A stretch of DNA of 64,000 nucleotides from Acidobacteriota bacterium (GCA_016929335.1 JAFGIY010000233.1:45262-109261), one strand, 5' to 3'. Shown: positions 1 to 9,028, counted from the stretch's first letter. Notes: generated by a model from the letters alone, not told the origin. Translations and numbers: made by a program.

Positions 1-1356
1 CGATTGAAAATCCCTTGAAGAGGTTCCGGATCTTCCGGAGGCGCCGGTCTGCGTACTGCGTCCACCGCTGAAAGCCGCTCCATCGCCGCCGGTCGTTCCC
101 GTTCCGCCCGTTACTGAACTCGAAGATCCGTCACCGCCATATAGAGCAGAAAGCATCATGGCGATGCTGGAGGCGGTGGAGTTTTCCACAACGTAGACGT
201 AAGTCTGAATATTTCTTCCCGATTCCGCATCGAGGATGGAAATCCACTTCTTCAATTCCTCAAGACCTCTTTTTGAACTGGCGATCACAAAAAGGGCATT
301 GAGACGATCGATGGGGACAAACGAAATTCCTGTTGCAGAATCCTTGGTGCCGGCTCCGAAGATTTTTTTCAGATCCTCGGCGACATCGGTCGCGGCGTTG
401 TATTTGATTTTGATCAGATCCACAAGGTCCGGATCCAGATAATTGTTATCCAGCATGTGGATGATATCCAGGACTCTGGCAGCGCTGTCGGTGTAATCCG
501 TAATGATCAGCATATTCAGCCGCTCGTAAGGCATGATAACCCCGCCGTCCGTCATGAAGAGCTTAACGGGATCAATCAGATCCTTGACGGGAACAAACTC
601 CGCGCGAATCACGTGCGTGGCCAGCCGGGAACTTTCTGAAGGCATTCGCTGCGCGCCTTGGGATGGTACGGGGGTTTTTGAGGCTGCAGGCTTCGATGGT
701 CCGGCCGGAGCGGCCGGTCCCGATGCTTTAGGCTTCGCGCCTTCCGGCTCAGCTTTTTCTTCCGGCGTTGGTACCGGCACCTCGATTATGTCGACGCCCT
801 TCTTCAAGGCGGACGAAATCGGCACGATCTGATAGACATTGTCCTGCCTGACGAGCGCCGCGTTGTTGTTCTTAAGGATCAGATTGAAAAGAGGGAGTAT
901 TTCCTCCTTGGACATTGGGCCCGTGTTAATGATGTTTACGCTCCCCTTAACCTCCGAATCAACGATGAGGGGTGAAATTCCGAGCGTGGTTGAGATCTGG
1001 TTGATAAAGTCATAGAGGTCTGCGTTCTCATAGCTCAACTGGACTTTCCCGCTGTCTCGCGGAACGGAAGCGGCAGCGGGAGGAATGGCCGGAGCAGGCG
1101 GAGTCGGCACAGCGGCCGGAGCGGGAACCGGCGGTTGCGCCTGTTGCGACACGGCTTCGGAAGAAGCAGCCGGCGCCTGCTGGGCTTCCTGCGTCCGCTT
1201 CGACAAACGGTCCATCATCCGCTTTCTTTCCGATTCGGACGTGGGAGCCCTTTCGGGCGCTTGAGTCGACCACGCCGCGGAGGATAAACTGCCTATGAGC
1301 AAAGCGGCCCCGATTACAAATATTGCGCTCCAGGATTGTTTGATACCGGTTATCAT
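1..1356 (-). CDS. gspD: Type II secretion secretin GspD, 5' part (truncated by window start)
   Basis: This is the outer-membrane secretin of the type II secretion system, the channel through which folded proteins leave the periplasm. The frame is open from an ATG at 1356 to base 1 (452 codons), so the C-terminal gate is outside the window. I read a signal segment (about residues 8-28), a Pro/Ala-rich linker (about 55-100), then an N0/STN-like domain starting near VQLSYENADLYDFI, and N1, N2 and the start of N3 (THVIRAEFVPVKDLI; DLVDLIKIKYNAATDV; TYVYVVENSTA), the expected GspD order. A Gly/Ser-rich insertion in N3 (SSSSVTGGTGTTGG) is typical of secretins. AAGGGAAG precedes the ATG. It is the last gene of the gsp run. 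Family assignment is firm. Confidence 0.93.
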   Translation of the reverse strand, partial: MITGIKQSWSAIFVIGAALLIGSLSSAAWSTQAPERAPTSESERKRMMDRLSKRTQEAQQAPAASSEAVSQQAQPPVPAPAAVPTPPAPAIPPAAASVPRDSGKVQLSYENADLYDFINQISTTLGISPLIVDSEVKGSVNIINTGPMSKEEILPLFNLILKNNNAALVRQDNVYQIVPISSALKKGVDIIEVPVPTPEEKAEPEGAKPKASGPAAPAGPSKPAASKTPVPSQGAQRMPSESSRLATHVIRAEFVPVKDLIDPVKLFMTDGGVIMPYERLNMLIITDYTDSAARVLDIIHMLDNNYLDPDLVDLIKIKYNAATDVAEDLKKIFGAGTKDSATGISFVPIDRLNALFVIASSKRGLEELKKWISILDAESGRNIQTYVYVVENSTASSIAMMLSALYGGDGSSSSVTGGTGTTGGDGAAFSGGRSTQTGASGRSGTSSRDFQS

Positions 1357-1498
1357 GTGACTTCCCTTCTTAAGAGCCCCTACGAACATCCATTATTAAA
1401 GCTGCAAAACGCTGATTTGTGTTTGTTCTTTGCCATTACGGCAAGAACGGCTATTCATCATGGCTGCATAAGCAACAGGCCATATATCATACAAGCAC

Positions 1499-2341
1499 TT
1501 AGTCTCGATCCGGCCGGACAATGGTTCCGAACGGCGTTCGGATCACACGTCTTCCCTGAGCATCCCTTTGTTGCGCAGCAGGCGCTTGCTGCCGCGCCTG
1601 TCTTGTCGTCGCCTGCGGCGTGGTAACTGTGGTTGTGCGCTGCTGTGCCGGAGCCGGCGCGATTCCGACAGGCGGGGACGGCTGAGGCGATGAAGCTGCC
1701 GGGGCCGCGGCTGCCCGCACGGATGCTCCGGATGCGACGGTTACAGGCGTGCCTCCGCTCGATCCGCCTCCGAAAGAAACGACTCGCGTGGACAGGATAG
1801 GCGTTTTCCCTCCCTGCGACCGTTTCGAACCTTCATGCAACGGAATAATTTCTCTGCGCGTGCCGCTCTCAAGAACAATATTGGCTGTAGTGATTTCGGT
1901 GATGGTATATCCGTGAAAAACATCCCCGATCCGTTTAATCTCGGCTCGGCGAGTCTTACCCTGCTGGGGATTTGTCGGATCGATAATCGAGGCTCTTTTC
2001 TCGTTGTCCAAAATCGTTACCCCTACGAGGATCGGCTTTTGCGCAAGCGGAGGCGGTTCGGGCGGAGCCATGACCTCCAGTTTTTCTTCTTTGGTCCGGG
2101 ATTCCGAAAAAACGTTATTCTCCGGAACCATGGAAAATTCAGCCGGATTATACTTTTGCGGCTGCACAGGCTTGGCTGGAGGACTTTCCGGAACGATCCT
2201 CTGTTTTGCATCCTTTACCGGCTGCAGCTTCGCAAGATCATTTTCCGAATAAAACCGGAGCATTGAAGCGCGAAGCTGCCACCCAAGCAGGCAGGTAATC
2301 ACCAGCAGCAGCGTCGTAATGGCTATCCATTTTTTTGTCAT
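1499..2341 (-). CDS. gspC: Type II secretion inner-membrane protein GspC-like
   Basis: GspC links the inner-membrane platform to the secretin. The protein has one N-terminal membrane segment (WIAITTLLLVITCLLGW) followed by a periplasmic region with an HR-type beta domain (PILVGVTILDNEKRASIID ... GDVFHGYTITEI). The C-terminal third is low-complexity Pro/Ala/Gln; no PDZ domain is visible, unlike the proteobacterial form. I chose the ATG at 2341 (MTKKWIAI), preceded by AGAAGG, over one 12 codons upstream. It lies between gspM and gspD with gaps of about 105 and 142 bases, which may allow separate expression. The call rests on the HR-like core and the locus; a PilP-like protein is the alternative. 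Confidence 0.8.
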   Translation of the reverse strand: MTKKWIAITTLLLVITCLLGWQLRASMLRFYSENDLAKLQPVKDAKQRIVPESPPAKPVQPQKYNPAEFSMVPENNVFSESRTKEEKLEVMAPPEPPPLAQKPILVGVTILDNEKRASIIDPTNPQQGKTRRAEIKRIGDVFHGYTITEITTANIVLESGTRREIIPLHEGSKRSQGGKTPILSTRVVSFGGGSSGGTPVTVASGASVRAAAAPAASSPQPSPPVGIAPAPAQQRTTTVTTPQATTRQARQQAPAAQQRDAQGRRVIRTPFGTIVRPDRD

Positions 2342-2445
2342 ATTGACCTTCTCTATCGGATGAGGATGAGCCCGCATCCTCTCAGTTTTTTCCTGCCCGG
2401 CAGATCTCTTAAGGAACAGAAAAACTGCCGCAGGATATGCAATTC

Positions 2446-3033
2446 CTAAATGCCGGTTGCAGGTTCCGCCTGAGGCGGTTCCACCCGTGAACTGATATAG
2501 CCGGCAATTGTGAGGCTGGGCCGGATCTCATATCTTCTCTGGATCCTGAATCCGTTAATCATGCATTCTTCAATCTTCAGATATTTTTCATGATTCTGAA
2601 TGGCTGCCATAAACTGCACCAATTGATCCAGATTGCAGTTGGTGTCGATCCGGACGGAAATTCTGGTCAGCAGATCCTGAACCTTCCTCTCCGGAAGAAT
2701 ATTTTTGGATGTGATTTCCACTCCGCTCTGGTCGGCAAAATCTTTCAGTATCTTCTGCAGTTCAGCCCCAGCCACGTTTGGATTATCCCCCGGCAAAAGC
2801 AGGGCCATTTCTTTTTCGAGACGCGCTCCATATTGCTCGATGCGTTTTTTGAAATACTCCTCCCGGATCAGAGTCTCGCGTTGCTTAAGGAGCATCTTCT
2901 TTTTCAGCGACACATCCTGGGCGAGACTTTCCCGGTTCGGCAGCAGCAGGTTGGCCGCATAATAAATCATTACGGCCGCCGCAACACATATCCCGATGAT
3001 GATAATCCTCTTTTCTCTGGAATTGATCTTCAC
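2446..3033 (-). CDS. gspM: Type II secretion protein GspM-like (GspMb/PilO type)
   Basis: This is a small bitopic inner-membrane protein of the secretion platform that pairs with GspL. At 195 residues it shows an N-terminal membrane helix (IIIIGICVAAAVMIYYAANL), a charged coiled-coil region (about 40-85, KKKMLLKQRETLIREEYFKK) and a C-terminal ferredoxin-like fold (QDLLTRISVRIDTNCNLDQL), as in PilO and the GspMb family. It starts 3 bases after gspL stops, so the two are probably translated together. The assignment follows from fold pattern and position; sequence conservation in this family is low. Confidence 0.82.
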   Translation of the reverse strand: MKINSREKRIIIIGICVAAAVMIYYAANLLLPNRESLAQDVSLKKKMLLKQRETLIREEYFKKRIEQYGARLEKEMALLLPGDNPNVAGAELQKILKDFADQSGVEITSKNILPERKVQDLLTRISVRIDTNCNLDQLVQFMAAIQNHEKYLKIEECMINGFRIQRRYEIRPSLTIAGYISSRVEPPQAEPATGI

Positions 3034-3036
3034 GGA

Positions 3037-4434
3037 TTATTTCTCCAATTTCATCTCAAAACTGAATCGGTCTTTGCCGCTTGCGGCATCCTTGAAAATG
3101 GATCCCTTTTGCACGACATCCTTCAGAAACGGCGATTTTTCCAGCTTGGAAACCAGGTCGTAAGCGGACCCACTCTGACCCCCGATCTGGATGGTCCCTC
3201 CGCGGTTGGAATAGGTAGTTAGATATGTGTCGGGAGGAAGTATCGTCGTCAGCTCCCGGAGGATTTCAAGGTTCATATCCCGGCTGCGCAAAAGCGCTTC
3301 AACCGACTGGCTTCTTTTTTCCATCGTCTCCGATTGCTTCCGGAGGGTTTGAACCTTCTGTACCGGGACTGTCAGAGACTGAATTTGCCGGTCGAGCTCA
3401 TGGATCAGCTTTCGATTCTGCACTATTTTATGAACGCCAAGAGCAATCAGAAACGCCACAATGGCCAGACTCAGAATAGCGGCAGGCACATAGGCCCAGC
3501 GTGTCTGCCGGATTCTCAGAGCGGCGGGCAGAAGGTTTATCCGGATTGCCGGATGCCGGACCATGCCGGAATAGGCCAGCCCCAGCGATGCCGCAGCTTC
3601 CTGTACATGTGACCGGTTCTGCTCGGAAATTTCCCCGGGGATGACATTCTTCAGCAATTCGCAATCCTGGATTTCGGCTTTGATTTCCGGATAGGCGGAT
3701 TGCGAGGCTTCGCCTGCGAGGACTATCTGCTCCAGCGTGCCTTCCGGAGCAAGGCGCATTTTGGATAAGGCTTCATCGACTTCACGCAGGATCAGATCTT
3801 TCCAGCTCTGATCGCTTTCCCTGGGAACTTCCCGGGAATACGCGATGCCGCCATGATGCAGTGCGAGCAGCTCCAGCGACGAAGGGCCCAGATCGGCGAG
3901 AATATGGGTGCTGTCCTTTTCCGGCTTCCGGTCCTGCAAAAACAGGTTGGCAAGTCCCATGGAACTTCCCAGTACCGCCACAGGTCGTATTCCGATTCCA
4001 CGCAGAATCTGCAGATAGCCGTCCAGTGTCGACTGCCTTACCATGACCAGCTGGACGGAAAGTTTTTTTGCGGAAGCCGAACCGTTGAGAAGCGTGTAGT
4101 CAAAATAAAACTTATCCTCTTCCGTAGGCTCGAAGGATTGAACTTGATAGTAAACAACCTGCCTGAGATTGTCGGCTACTCCGGAAGGAAGGTCCAGGTG
4201 CCGCAAAACAATATCTTTCCTCGGTATTCCCAAAATGACGTTGTCTCTGCCAAGCCCGGCCTCCCGGAAGAACTGATTGACTTCCATCCGCAGATCTTCC
4301 AGAACGCGGTTACGGTAGTTCGCGATGCGCCTGAAATGCGTAAAAGTGCCTTTGGAAAAATAGCCCTGAAGCGAGGAAATCAACATATCTTCTCCCCGCA
4401 ACTCGATTCCAACACTAGTCTTCAAATAAATCAT
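3037..4434 (-). CDS. gspL: Type II secretion protein GspL-like, PilM/PilN-type fusion
   Basis: GspL recruits the ATPase GspE to the inner membrane. The N-terminal two thirds resemble the actin-like cytoplasmic domain of GspL/PilM (VILGIPRKDIVLRHLDLP; ILADLGPSSLELLALHHGG). A single membrane helix follows (YVPAAILSLAIVAFLIALGV, about residue 315-335), then a coiled coil and a PilN-like periplasmic domain (LRELTTILPPDTYLTTYSNR). The gene thus joins in one chain what type IV pilus systems split into PilM and PilN. The ATG overlaps the gspK stop (ATGA), which implies translational coupling. 465 residues is normal for GspL. Confidence 0.87.
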   Translation of the reverse strand: MIYLKTSVGIELRGEDMLISSLQGYFSKGTFTHFRRIANYRNRVLEDLRMEVNQFFREAGLGRDNVILGIPRKDIVLRHLDLPSGVADNLRQVVYYQVQSFEPTEEDKFYFDYTLLNGSASAKKLSVQLVMVRQSTLDGYLQILRGIGIRPVAVLGSSMGLANLFLQDRKPEKDSTHILADLGPSSLELLALHHGGIAYSREVPRESDQSWKDLILREVDEALSKMRLAPEGTLEQIVLAGEASQSAYPEIKAEIQDCELLKNVIPGEISEQNRSHVQEAAASLGLAYSGMVRHPAIRINLLPAALRIRQTRWAYVPAAILSLAIVAFLIALGVHKIVQNRKLIHELDRQIQSLTVPVQKVQTLRKQSETMEKRSQSVEALLRSRDMNLEILRELTTILPPDTYLTTYSNRGGTIQIGGQSGSAYDLVSKLEKSPFLKDVVQKGSIFKDAASGKDRFSFEMKLEK

Positions 4435-5546
4435 GGCTTAAGGCCTTCATAGTCGGGAACATTTTCATTCCAATACAGCGTTTGATAGGGCGCATTCTCG
4501 CCGGTTTGATCCAGGTTAATGACTGCGCGAATGACCCGCTTAGCTTTTGATCGAGAGGCGTGAGCCGAAGCCAGGAGCGTGTATATGCCCGTTTGTTGTG
4601 TGGTGAGGTAAGACAGGGCCACGGCTCCGGGACTCCCCGGCAATTCGCGCGAGATATCTGCTGTCGTATTAAAAGGATTGGCGCGGCGCCGCTCGTAAAT
4701 CATCTGGGCCGCTTCGGGCGAGATTCCCTGGACCGACATGAGCACGGGAAGCGGTGCAAAGTTTACATTAATCTGATTTTTTTCCGAATAGGTGGTAAGG
4801 CATCGGGATAATCCATATCTGTAAACAATTGAACCATCGGAAGTCCGCTCCGGATACCCGTAAAAGTATTCCGGTGTGACTCCCCGTACAAGCAGAAGCT
4901 CTTCAACAGTATCGAAAATGGCGTTTTTGGCTTTGTAGGGCGGATTGAGGGTCGCATAGTAGTCGTCCTCCGCTCCATTCAAGCGATACGACTTATCGGG
5001 ATCCTTCCAGTCGAGGATCGAATCGACGATGATGTCGCCGTCTTCCTTGCCGATTCCAATCGCTTCGACAAGCCTGCGCAGCTGTTGCTCGGAAACGACA
5101 TTCAAACTGATTTTTCCCGATTCGTCCTGGATATTCACCTGATAAGTTCCGCCATTTAATGTGCCTGTGACAACTCCAAGATCGATGGGGTCCGGCGCCG
5201 ACTGACCCGCTGCCCGCCTTATCCGCGGCATCATCCGCTTCTGAATCATTTGGTAAATGGTAGTCTCGATCCCGGCCCGCGCCACGAAATAGGAGTCTTC
5301 CAGCGATTGCGCATTCCGGGCGGCTGCCACCTCCACGAAGCTCTCTCTGGAAAAACTCAGTGCGATAAAGGACAGCGCGGTCAGGATCCAGAGAAGAGCA
5401 ATCAGGATCACGCCCCTCTCAGTCGGCAGTCGGCAGTCAGCAGTCGTTAGTACAGGATCGATAATCGCATACTCTGAACTCAACAACGGCGTTCCGTTTA
5501 TCGCGGAATCACTGCCGACTGCCGACTGCCGACTACCGACTATCAT
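4431..5546 (-). CDS. gspK: Type II secretion minor pseudopilin GspK with repeat-derived N-terminus
   Basis: GspK caps the pseudopilus with GspI and GspJ. The prepilin-type helix is RGVILIALLWILTALSFIAL, followed by the GspK core (SYFVARAGIETTIYQM; ISLNVVSEQQLRRLVEAI; DSILDWKDPDKSYRLNGAED). Residue 5 of the mature protein would be Leu rather than Glu, as is usual for GspK. The only in-frame ATG before the helix overlaps the gspJ stop (ATGA at 5543-5546). About 43 codons between this ATG and the helix are encoded by a short-word inverted repeat (5420-5542), so the leader is not ordinary gspK sequence. The true start could instead be a non-ATG codon near the helix. Family call firm, start uncertain. 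Confidence 0.9.
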   Translation of the reverse strand: MIVGSRQSAVGSDSAINGTPLLSSEYAIIDPVLTTADCRLPTERGVILIALLWILTALSFIALSFSRESFVEVAAARNAQSLEDSYFVARAGIETTIYQMIQKRMMPRIRRAAGQSAPDPIDLGVVTGTLNGGTYQVNIQDESGKISLNVVSEQQLRRLVEAIGIGKEDGDIIVDSILDWKDPDKSYRLNGAEDDYYATLNPPYKAKNAIFDTVEELLLVRGVTPEYFYGYPERTSDGSIVYRYGLSRCLTTYSEKNQINVNFAPLPVLMSVQGISPEAAQMIYERRRANPFNTTADISRELPGSPGAVALSYLTTQQTGIYTLLASAHASRSKAKRVIRAVINLDQTGENAPYQTLYWNENVPDYEGLKP

Positions 5547-6265
5547 CTCACCACCGCCCTTCTGGCGCCGAACGGATTGATCAGGCTTGTCTGCCGATCG
5601 AAAACCTCCGAATGGATGGGCACAACCATATGGCGATTCAGATCATTCCCTCTGGGATCGCGGGACACCATTGTTACAGAAATGGCCTCCGGCAGCCGCC
5701 TGAGCTTTACTCCGTCCCATTCGCGTACCCATGGAGTATCCCTGTTTTCCGGATCGAAATATTCGAACACGCAACTGATGAGGTTGCTGAACACAGGCGT
5801 TGCTTTGGATTGATCTGCAGACGCTTCCTGATCGCCGGGATGTCCCAGATAGCGGGCTTCCTTTTCCACAAGTGAATAGGCTCCGTTCGAGTCCTGCACA
5901 ATCTCATAAATGACCAACGTGAGGCCCGGACTATCCTGAAAATGCAGCGAGTTCAGGCTGATGAATCGCATACTGGTTTCGGTGCCGCTGAAAATCAGGC
6001 GCGACGCAAGACCCTGCTGGGGGTCCGCGGGTGCTATCAGACCGTAGGTGGAAGCCATTTGTTTTCGAACCAGATCCAAAATACTCCTGTGACGCTGATT
6101 CGTATCGATGAAATCGGTCCCTCTCGACCAGGAACGTATGCTGATTCTGAAAACCGCCCACAAGCTGAGAGCCATCATCGCTACCAGCGTTACGGCAATC
6201 AGCATTTCCAAAAGGGTGAATCCCCTATCCGATTGCCTGGAAGGCTTTTTCATGGCGGTCATCAT
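5543..6265 (-). CDS. gspJ: Type II secretion minor pseudopilin GspJ
   Basis: This is a minor pseudopilin of the tip complex. It has a short basic leader, a prepilin peptidase site and hydrophobic helix (DRG|FTLLEMLIAVTLVAMMAL, Glu at +5), then a globular domain with LSLWAVFRISIRSW and a C-terminal region (FSNLISCVFEYFDPENRD, LRRLPEAISVTMVSRDP) typical of GspJ. 240 residues fits the family. It overlaps gspI by ATGA at the start and gspK by ATGA at the end, so the minor pseudopilins are translationally coupled. Confidence 0.92.
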   Translation of the reverse strand: MMTAMKKPSRQSDRGFTLLEMLIAVTLVAMMALSLWAVFRISIRSWSRGTDFIDTNQRHRSILDLVRKQMASTYGLIAPADPQQGLASRLIFSGTETSMRFISLNSLHFQDSPGLTLVIYEIVQDSNGAYSLVEKEARYLGHPGDQEASADQSKATPVFSNLISCVFEYFDPENRDTPWVREWDGVKLRRLPEAISVTMVSRDPRGNDLNRHMVVPIHSEVFDRQTSLINPFGARRAVVR

Positions 6266-6786
6266 TCCGGCAATCCCCCGATCGGTCGTTGAGCGCGTCG
6301 AGGGACCAGCTTAAGCGTCTGCAGTCGATAATCGGCTGCCCTCGAATCGGCGTTGAACATCTCAACGGTATAACTGAGCAGCTTGACGGGCATGTCCCGG
6401 GGCAGATCCTGCGGTTGCACTTCCGGCGAGACGGGCGGTTCGTACTCTTCGATTTGCACGGACCAGCGCGTGCCGTCGGCAAAGTTCCCCGTAAATGCCG
6501 TGGGCTCGGAAATGGATCCGTCGAGCAGCGCCAGTTCCATGACCGCTTCGGCATGCTCGACCGTCCGAGTCCGCAGCTGCACTTTTCGTATGTTACCCAG
6601 AGATCCCGAAATCAGGGACAACGTGATTGCGGCACCGACCGCCAGGACGGTCAGCGCTACCAGGACTTCGAGGAGCGTGAATCCATGCGCGGGGCGGAAT
6701 CCGCGTCCATGAAGTGCCGGCCGCCCTGCTGTATCATCAGCAGGGGTGGGCCGGATGTACCTGGTTGAATGGCGTAACGCAATCAT
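6262..6786 (-). CDS. gspI: Type II secretion minor pseudopilin GspI
   Basis: This is a minor pseudopilin that starts pseudopilus assembly with GspJ and GspK. The prepilin motif HG|FTLLEVLVALTVLAVGAA lies at about residues 35-52, and a small domain follows (AEAVMELALLDGSISEP), as in GspI. The leader before the cleavage site is about 35 residues, long for a class III prepilin; a GTG or TTG nearer the motif is possible. The ATG overlaps the gspH stop (ATGA). The gene order H-I-J-K supports the call. Confidence 0.88.
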   Translation of the reverse strand: MIALRHSTRYIRPTPADDTAGRPALHGRGFRPAHGFTLLEVLVALTVLAVGAAITLSLISGSLGNIRKVQLRTRTVEHAEAVMELALLDGSISEPTAFTGNFADGTRWSVQIEEYEPPVSPEVQPQDLPRDMPVKLLSYTVEMFNADSRAADYRLQTLKLVPRRAQRPIGGLPE

Positions 6787-7265
6787 CGAAAATTTTCTCC
6801 GGAACCGGTTTCGATACGGGCGCCGCCCGTTATCGGGTCCGAAATAATCCTGAGAAGAGAATCGGTCTTCGACTTCAGAAGCAGTTCTACTGCATCCGAG
6901 CTCCCATTGGGAAGAAAACGAACACCAACAGGACCCTCAGGGATTTCACGGCCTCCCAGTGCTATGCGATGAATTTTCACATCGGACGGCATCGCGTATG
7001 TCCGGCTTCCATCACCCAGCTCATTCGCCAGCACCAGTCTCTGGTTTTCCCGGTCCACCGTTACCTTCATTCCAATCTGCTCTGTAACCGCTTTTTCCCG
7101 CGCGAAACGGAATGTGTTCAGCACGTCGCGGCCTGTCGTTCGCAGATGAATGGACGCAGAGCCCCGCGAAAGCGACGGATACGATACCGCCAGGACTAAA
7201 GCGACTACGAGAACGACAATCAAGAGCTCCAGCAATGTGAAGCCCTGAATCTCGGATTTATTCAT
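6783..7265 (-). CDS. gspH: Type II secretion minor pseudopilin GspH
   Basis: This is a minor pseudopilin. The leader is very short (MNKSEIQ) and is followed directly by G|FTLLELLIVVLVVALVLA. The rest resembles the GspH/FimT fold (RDVLNTFRFAREKAVTEQ; VTVDRENQRLVLANELGD; VRFLPNGSSDAVELLLKS). The 160-residue length fits. It begins 6 bases after gspG and overlaps gspI by 4 bases. A FimT-type pseudopilin would look similar, but the locus decides for GspH. Confidence 0.87.
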   Translation of the reverse strand: MNKSEIQGFTLLELLIVVLVVALVLAVSYPSLSRGSASIHLRTTGRDVLNTFRFAREKAVTEQIGMKVTVDRENQRLVLANELGDGSRTYAMPSDVKIHRIALGGREIPEGPVGVRFLPNGSSDAVELLLKSKTDSLLRIISDPITGGARIETGSGENFR

Positions 7266-7271
7266 AGACGG

Positions 7272-7694
7272 TCATTTCCAGTTGCAAATGTCATCCTCAT
7301 TGCCTTCGGTGCCGTCTGCTCCAAAGGAGAAGAGATCGAAGTCGAGGTGTGTCCCCGGACAGCGGTAGGCATAAGGCCTGCCCCAGGGATCCGCCGGCAG
7401 CGCTTTTGCCAGATACGGTCCCTTCCATGAGTCCATGTTTCCCGGATTCCGTACCAGGGCTTCCAATCCCTCAGCCGATTCGGGGTAGCGGCCCACATCG
7501 AATGAGAACAGCTGCAGTGCGCCTTCGAGTTCCTTTATCTGTATCTTGGCGATCTGGTCTTTTCCCTTTGCAAGTTTATTATAAACATTCGGCGCCACAA
7601 CTGCGGCCAGCAACCCGAGAATCACCAGCACGACAATAAGCTCGATAAGTGAGAATCCCTTCTCCGATCGCCGCTCCTCAAAAATCATCCCCAT
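7272..7694 (-). CDS. gspG: Type II secretion major pseudopilin GspG
   Basis: This is the main subunit of the periplasmic pseudopilus that pushes substrates through the secretin. The motif KG|FSLIELIVVLVILGLLAA (Glu at +5) starts at about residue 13. The GspG C-terminal signature is clear: GRYPESAEGLEALVRNP, KGPYLAKALPADPWGRPY and an Asp-rich calcium-binding end (FSFGADGTEGNEDDICNW). AGGAGG lies 5 bases before the ATG at 7694, the best Shine-Dalgarno in the operon, as expected for the most abundant subunit. A 64-base gap containing a word repeat separates it from gspF. Confidence 0.96.
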   Translation of the reverse strand: MGMIFEERRSEKGFSLIELIVVLVILGLLAAVVAPNVYNKLAKGKDQIAKIQIKELEGALQLFSFDVGRYPESAEGLEALVRNPGNMDSWKGPYLAKALPADPWGRPYAYRCPGTHLDFDLFSFGADGTEGNEDDICNWK

Positions 7695-7720
7695 GTTTTC
7701 CTCCTGACCGACCCTCGCAA

Positions 7721-7758
7721 AGTTTTAATCGTCAATCGTAAATCGTAAATCGTCAATT
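7721..7758. repeat. Short-word repeat between gspF and gspG (unit AATCGTC/AATCGTA)
   Basis: The gspF-gspG gap contains four near-identical 7-bp units (AATCGTC AATCGTA AATCGTA AATCGTC). Only one arm is present, so no large hairpin forms here. Two related words, ATTGACG and its complement, build the large inverted repeat at 12611-12717. Confidence 0.75.
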
Positions 7759-8979
7759 CTACAGGGGTATGTCGTTGATGCTGAATATTGCCATGAGCAT
7801 CGAAACAACGATGGTTCCAATAACGATTCCCATCAGCAGAATGAGAGCCGGCTCAAAAAATGCGATAAGGTTTTTAATGCTGTTACGGACTTCCACATCA
7901 TAAACGTCACCCACTTGAATCAACATACTGTCGAGTTTTCCCGACTCCTCTCCGACCTCAATCAGGTGCATCGCCAGCGGGGGAAAAACGCCGCTCTGCT
8001 TCATCGGTTGGGCGATGCCCTCGCCCTTTTTGATGCCGATACGTATAGGCTCAATAGCCGTTGCGATGCTCTGGTTTCCCAGAATGTCCCGCACGATGGT
8101 CATGGCCTGGAGCAGCGGGACTCCCCCGTGAAGCAGAGTGCCCAGCGATCTCGAAAAGCGCGCGACTTCAATTTTTCGCAGCACTGTTCCGACAAGCGGG
8201 AGGCGAAGCAGCCAGCGGTCCCATTTCATCCGTCCATCTTCGCTTTCCCGGAAGCGCTTGAAATAGTAGCCGGCAAGGAAAATGACTATCAGGACGAGCC
8301 ACCAGAACCCCGAGAGGAAACTGCTCAGTCCCGAAAGAATAGCCATCGGCAGCGGGAGAGGTACTCCCATATCCTGGAAAATGGAGGCAAAGCGCGGGAT
8401 AACGAAGAGCGTCAAAATTGTAATGCTGGCGATGGCGACAGCAGACAGCAACACGGGATAGATCAATGCTCCGATGATATAAGATCGCAGCTCATCGCTT
8501 GACACAAGATAGGTGGCCAACCGGCCGAGTATTTCTTCGAGCACTCCTCCGGCTTCGCCGGCTTTGACCATGTTGATGTAAACCTTCGGGAAGACGGCAG
8601 GGTGTTTAGCCAAAGCCTCTGAGAACGATTTGCCGCCTTTGACTTCCTTCAGCACATCCTGAACAACCTCCGACATGGCCGGACTTTCAGCGAGCTGGCT
8701 GAGAACCGCAAGGCTGCGATCCAGCGGGAAACCGGCGCGCACGAGGGTATGCAATTCCTGCGTAAAGACCAGAAGGTCCTTGCGCCGGGTTTTTTTTCGT
8801 TTCCAGGGCAATTCAATTTCCCGCGAGAGGATCGTCTTTTTGGCCGTCGAACCTATCCGGACAGGGAGGAGCCCCATTTCCTGAAGCTTCAGAGACACCG
8901 CACCGTCATCAAAGGCTTCCATGACGCCTTCGACGATTTTCCCTTCCATGGTACTTGCCCTATAGTTAAATGCCGGCAT
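7759..8979 (-). CDS. gspF: Type II secretion inner-membrane platform protein GspF
   Basis: GspF is the polytopic membrane core of the assembly platform. The 406 residues contain the duplicated T2SSF domain (FTQELHTLVRAGFPLDRSL and RFSRSLGTLLHGGVPLLQAM), each followed by membrane segments (about 170-200, 220-245 and 375-400; the last is LILLMGIVIGTIVVSMLMAI). The N-terminus (FNYRASTMEGKIVEG) is typical. It lies between gspE and gspG with word repeats in both flanking gaps. The family call is secure; PilC of type IV pili is homologous but the locus is gsp. Confidence 0.95.
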   Translation of the reverse strand: MPAFNYRASTMEGKIVEGVMEAFDDGAVSLKLQEMGLLPVRIGSTAKKTILSREIELPWKRKKTRRKDLLVFTQELHTLVRAGFPLDRSLAVLSQLAESPAMSEVVQDVLKEVKGGKSFSEALAKHPAVFPKVYINMVKAGEAGGVLEEILGRLATYLVSSDELRSYIIGALIYPVLLSAVAIASITILTLFVIPRFASIFQDMGVPLPLPMAILSGLSSFLSGFWWLVLIVIFLAGYYFKRFRESEDGRMKWDRWLLRLPLVGTVLRKIEVARFSRSLGTLLHGGVPLLQAMTIVRDILGNQSIATAIEPIRIGIKKGEGIAQPMKQSGVFPPLAMHLIEVGEESGKLDSMLIQVGDVYDVEVRNSIKNLIAFFEPALILLMGIVIGTIVVSMLMAIFSINDIPL

Positions 8980-8989
8980 CGTTCATCCT

Positions 8990-9016
8990 GCTTTTAATTC
9001 GTGAAATTCGTGGCTG
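8990..9016. repeat. Short direct repeat between gspE and gspF (AATTCGTG word)
   Basis: The 49-base gap carries AATTCGTGAAATTCGTGGC, two copies of an 8-bp word. The same word appears at 26868-26875 and 33289-33296, also between genes. Confidence 0.6.
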
Positions 9017-9028
9017 CTTCCCACCGGA

